A stretch of 7,429 nucleotides of DNA from Myxococcales bacterium (GTDB taxonomy: Bacteria > Myxococcota > Bradymonadia > REDH01). The DNA lies in contig JAGWVZ010000173.1 in assembly GCA_018970625.1 (NCBI GenBank), positions 1-7,429 on the forward strand, written 5' to 3'. Below, in pieces: positions 6,301-7,429 of the stretch. Under the pieces are notes generated by a model. That model did not search any database. It was given only the letters and a program-made list of their open reading frames with translations, and had not been told where the DNA came from. Numbering within the stretch: position 1 is the first letter of the stretch; every line of letters begins with the position of its first letter. A program made the translations under genes and the position numbers.

Positions 6301-7429
6301 AGGAAGGAGCGGTTTCCGGCAGCGTCGTCGGCGCTCAGATAGTAGTAAATGCTGGACGTTCCGCTGGGAATCAGCGAGGTCAGGAACGTCGTGCCCCAGG
6401 TGTCGCCCAGGCCACGCGAGAGTGAGTAGGGTGTCCAGTTGATCGCGTCGATCGAGATGAACGCCTGCGCTGCCGTTACGCCCACGTTGTCGGTGATGGT
6501 GGTGGACAGGGTAATGACCTCGCCGTACGTGACGCTCGTGACCAGCGTGTGCGTGATGACGGGCGCCTGCGTATCGGCGGGCGTCACCGTGAAGCTCAGC
6601 GGCGTGCCGGGCGCGCTGGACGGCGCCGTCGCCGTATTTGCAGCCGCCGCCGAGTCGGTTGCGGTGACGTAGTAGTCAACGCCGGGTGCTACGACTGCGC
6701 CAGCCGGGATGGCGGCCGACCAGGTCGTACCCGCGGTGTTGGTCATGTTCACCTGGGTAAACGTACCGCCGCCGGTTGCACGATAGAACAGACGTGCGCC
6801 GGCGACGCCGGTCGTGTCGGTGATGGTGGCGCTCACCACTACTTCGGTCGCTGCGGGTCGATTGGGGCTCACGGGCGTGATGGTGATCGTCGGCGCGGTC
6901 ACATCGGGCGTGATCACCGTAAACGACGACGGTGTGCCCGGAGCGGTCGATGGAGCGGTCGTGCTGTTTGGCACGGTCGCAGCATCGGTCGCGACCACGT
7001 AGTAGTCGACCCCCGGCGCCACGACTGCGCCAGCGGGAATGGTGCCCGAATAGCCCGAGCCACCCGTGCTCGCCATCACGACAGACGAGTACGTGCCGCC
7101 GCCGGTAGTACGATAGAACAGCGTCACAGTGCCGATGCCACTGGTGTCGGTGGCGGTGGCGGTGACAGTGACGGCGGAACCGGCGGTGCGGCCGGCGGCG
7201 ACCGGGGTCACCGTCAGCGTGGGTCCGGTGACGTCGCTGGTCCCCACCGAGAACTGGTAGGGGGTCGTTGTGCTGGTGGTTGGCAGCAGCGCCGTGTTGC
7301 CAGCGGAGTCAATCGCCCGAATGTAGTACACCATGGCGGGCGTGTTGACCGCGAAGTCAGGGATCTCGGCGCGGTACAGGTTGCCGCTCACCAGCGTCAT
7401 GTCCACGGCAGGCCATGGGGGAGCCGACG
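3336..7429 (-). CDS. Giant MYXO-CTERM surface protein with tandem Ig-like repeats (5' truncated by window edge)
   Basis: The frame is open through the right edge of the window (codons before 7406 read SAPPWPAV and fit the repeat pattern), so the start and any signal peptide lie outside. At least 1,364 residues are encoded. Residue numbers here count the GTG at 7404-7406 as 1. The order is: a partial repeat (1-57), eleven full beta-rich repeats (58-1252), an Asp-Ala-Gly linker (1253-1323) and a C-terminal sorting signal (1324-1356). Each repeat follows D-T-x-x-P-T-I-T-x-T-P ... TD-x-SGV-x-x-V-x-L-x-YR ... Y-x-A-x-IP ... YY-x-x-A-x-D, which fits an Ig/Fn3-like beta-sandwich. No enzyme motif is visible. 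The protein should be exported and anchored or released at the cell surface; adhesin, filament or stalk roles are inferences. The visible sequence contains no lysine, is strongly acidic, and has cysteine only in the C-terminal signal (1324 and 1354). The TAA stop lies in a hairpin loop. Confidence 0.9.
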   Translation of the reverse strand, partial: SAPPWPAVDMTLVSGNLYRAEIPDFAVNTPAMVYYIRAIDSAGNTALLPTTSTTTPYQFSVGTSDVTGPTLTVTPVAAGRTAGSAVTVTATATDTSGIGTVTLFYRTTGGGTYSSVVMASTGGSGYSGTIPAGAVVAPGVDYYVVATDAATVPNSTTAPSTAPGTPSSFTVITPDVTAPTITITPVSPNRPAATEVVVSATITDTTGVAGARLFYRATGGGTFTQVNMTNTAGTTWSAAIPAGAVVAPGVDYYVTATDSAAAANTATAPSSAPGTPLSFTVTPADTQAPVITHTLVTSVTYGEVITLSTTITDNVGVTAAQAFISIDAINWTPYSLSRGLGDTWGTTFLTSLIPSGTSSIYYYLSADDAAGNRSFLPAAGILGPQVVTVNYPDVTPPTLSVDALASPTQAGVAIPVTARATDASGVSNVTIYYRSNGIGSYNVLATAGTGPYTATIPALAVVTGTLQVYAQATDTEGNIATSATQTITVEPAPDVTAPSINLTAVPNGQAAGTAVTVNATITDDSGIASATLFYRLQGTTTFTTVPMTAAAGSAYTATIPGSAVSTPAVEYYVRAVDGSASANAASVPAAAPTLVARFTVTVGDTAGPGIAHTPPALPILAGTSVNLAATLTDSTGVASAEVYWRTGSAGAFTTVAMTNVGGTWTASIGPVAAPEFTYYIRAVDTLGNASTDPADAPTSTRQRTVTVPDTTGPTITHTPLAGDRSPGLSIAIEANVTDATGVSTVRVRYRTVGSTPFTSLDLANAGAGRYTGTIPGAAVLAPGFEYYLEATDTAAPSNLALLPAGAPASLYTVTTAVTAADLTPPTLTHTPVPGPLAAGVSQVIEASATDTSGIRDVTLSYRVVGDADWISAPMTLVGPTWRATIPARNIVSPGIEYYLTATDNAPAANRATLPASAPAVVYAVDVTTPDTAGPTVAVTRYTEPVAVGVDLPFTATVTDPSGVASVTLHWRQTGTTTFAQLAMTPAGGDSFAATIPGSLVDEAGIEYWVSAVDASAAANTATAPASAPTTVYTVETFVAADTDAPVIVVTEVTSPQPADTGVVVAADVTDASDIVSVILYARAEADADWSIVDMEPLEGDTYSAVIDATVVTEGTVFYYVLAEDSAGNVALEPLTAPAESFSFSVLPIEQIDTTPPTITHVPANELVANTDATIEVLVTDASGVNSVTIYYTSGSVADAVSVTAANESDDTWVAIIPASDVTGELLSYYIVADDLAVAGNVGTLPSDAPTTVFSVALVQGGGDTGLDAGNDAGPDSGTDAGTDAGDTTSADVTPDAGTDAGSDVTVDGSSDSGAGSDPSGSGSGNSSGGGCSATATSRATPVTLGLMLAAMLLVHRRRRVCRE
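3339..3437 (-). other. MYXO-CTERM-like C-terminal sorting signal
   Basis: The last 33 residues begin with the Cys of SGGGC (residue 1324). They continue through a short polar stretch into a hydrophobic segment (about 1334-1347, PVTLGLMLAAMLLV) and end in HRRRRVCRE. This tripartite plan (Cys motif, transmembrane helix, basic cluster) is that of MYXO-CTERM, known in myxobacteria and processed by myxosortase-type intramembrane proteases before surface delivery. The hydrophobic stretch is rather short, and a second Cys lies after the Arg cluster. The processing enzyme is not encoded in this window. Confidence 0.85.
3495..3641 (-). repeat. Four-residue-period Asp linker (DAG/DSG repeats)
   Basis: Between the last Ig-like repeat and the sorting signal, residues 1256-1304 carry Asp at every fourth position except 1280, where the Asp is shifted to 1279. 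That is 12 of 13 positions in one phase, mostly as TDAG, NDAG and PDSG units. At the DNA level this is a degenerate 12-bp repeat. A Ser/Gly-rich stretch (1305-1323) follows. Such Asp/Gly/Ala linkers commonly precede MYXO-CTERM signals and probably serve as a flexible, acidic spacer between the anchor and the folded repeats. Calcium binding is possible but unproven. Confidence 0.85.
3651..7235 (-). repeat. Array of eleven tandem Ig-like protein repeats (101-112 residues each)
   Basis: Boundaries are set by the recurring Asp-(Thr/Val/Leu) start followed by Pro-Thr-Ile-Thr-like residues. In protein order the repeats occupy: 6906-7235, 6576-6905, 6252-6575, 5949-6251, 5619-5948, 5304-5618, 4968-5303, 4641-4967, 4308-4640, 3975-4307 and 3651-3974. 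A partial repeat fills 7236-7429. Two late-loop types occur. The first is an AGN or GN turn (partial repeat and repeats 3, 4, 6, 10); the second is an AAN-like turn followed by an Ala/Pro stretch ending in AP (repeats 1, 2, 5, 7, 8, 9 and, loosely, 11). Repeats 1 and 2 are about 60% identical by eye (66 of 110 positions, no gaps) and share the 14-residue block PAGAVVAPGVDYYV. Repeat 3 is the most divergent and repeat 4 the shortest (101 residues). Confidence 0.9.

Noticed and set aside
5277..6425. Second long plus-strand open frame (382 codons) opposite the repeat gene
   Set aside because: It has the same composition and origin as the previous shadow frame, and no recognisable protein motif.
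3651..7235. Possible CRISPR array, because of regularly spaced similar DNA blocks
   Set aside because: The periodicity of about 330 bp and the divergent units encode protein repeats in one continuous frame. There are no short identical repeats with spacers.

Overview
The window looks like chromosomal DNA from a GC-rich bacterium of the Myxococcota/deltaproteobacterial type (including Bradymonadales-like lineages). The best evidence is a C-terminal MYXO-CTERM-style sorting signal (Gly-Gly-Gly-Cys, short hydrophobic segment, four-Arg cluster) preceded by an Asp-Ala-Gly linker. Both are typical of surface proteins from that group. No rRNA, tRNA, CRISPR array, insertion sequence or phage gene was found.

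Layout: (1) 1-1437, plus strand: the 3' three quarters of uup, encoding an ABC-F ATPase; its start lies before the window. (2) 1429-2967, minus strand: a membrane sensor with an N-terminal MASE1 domain and one PAS domain but no recognisable output domain. It converges on uup, and the two coding ends overlap by 9 bp. (3) 2968-3335: a 368-bp gap without a convincing gene. It holds several inverted repeats and a near-consensus sigma-54-type -24/-12 element that would place a transcription start about 25 nt before the sensor's ATG. (4) 3336-7429, minus strand: the 3' part of a very large surface-protein gene, open through the right edge of the window. The visible 1,364 residues contain one partial and eleven complete Ig-like/Fn3-like repeats of about 101-112 residues, a linker with Asp at nearly every fourth residue, and the sorting signal.

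Functionally, uup is a cytoplasmic housekeeping gene (ribosome/DNA-associated ATPase) unrelated to its neighbours. The large repeat protein is probably exported and displayed on or released from the cell surface as an adhesin or structural stalk. The MASE1-PAS protein lies downstream on the same strand, but the 368-bp gap and the putative promoter argue against tight co-transcription, so a functional link is only a guess.

I see no clear evidence of a new multi-gene system. The most distinctive signals are the apparently complete absence of lysine from the visible repeat protein, the output-less MASE1-PAS receptor, the possible sigma-54 promoter, and the cluster of hairpins around the end of the repeat gene, one of which has the stop codon in its loop.
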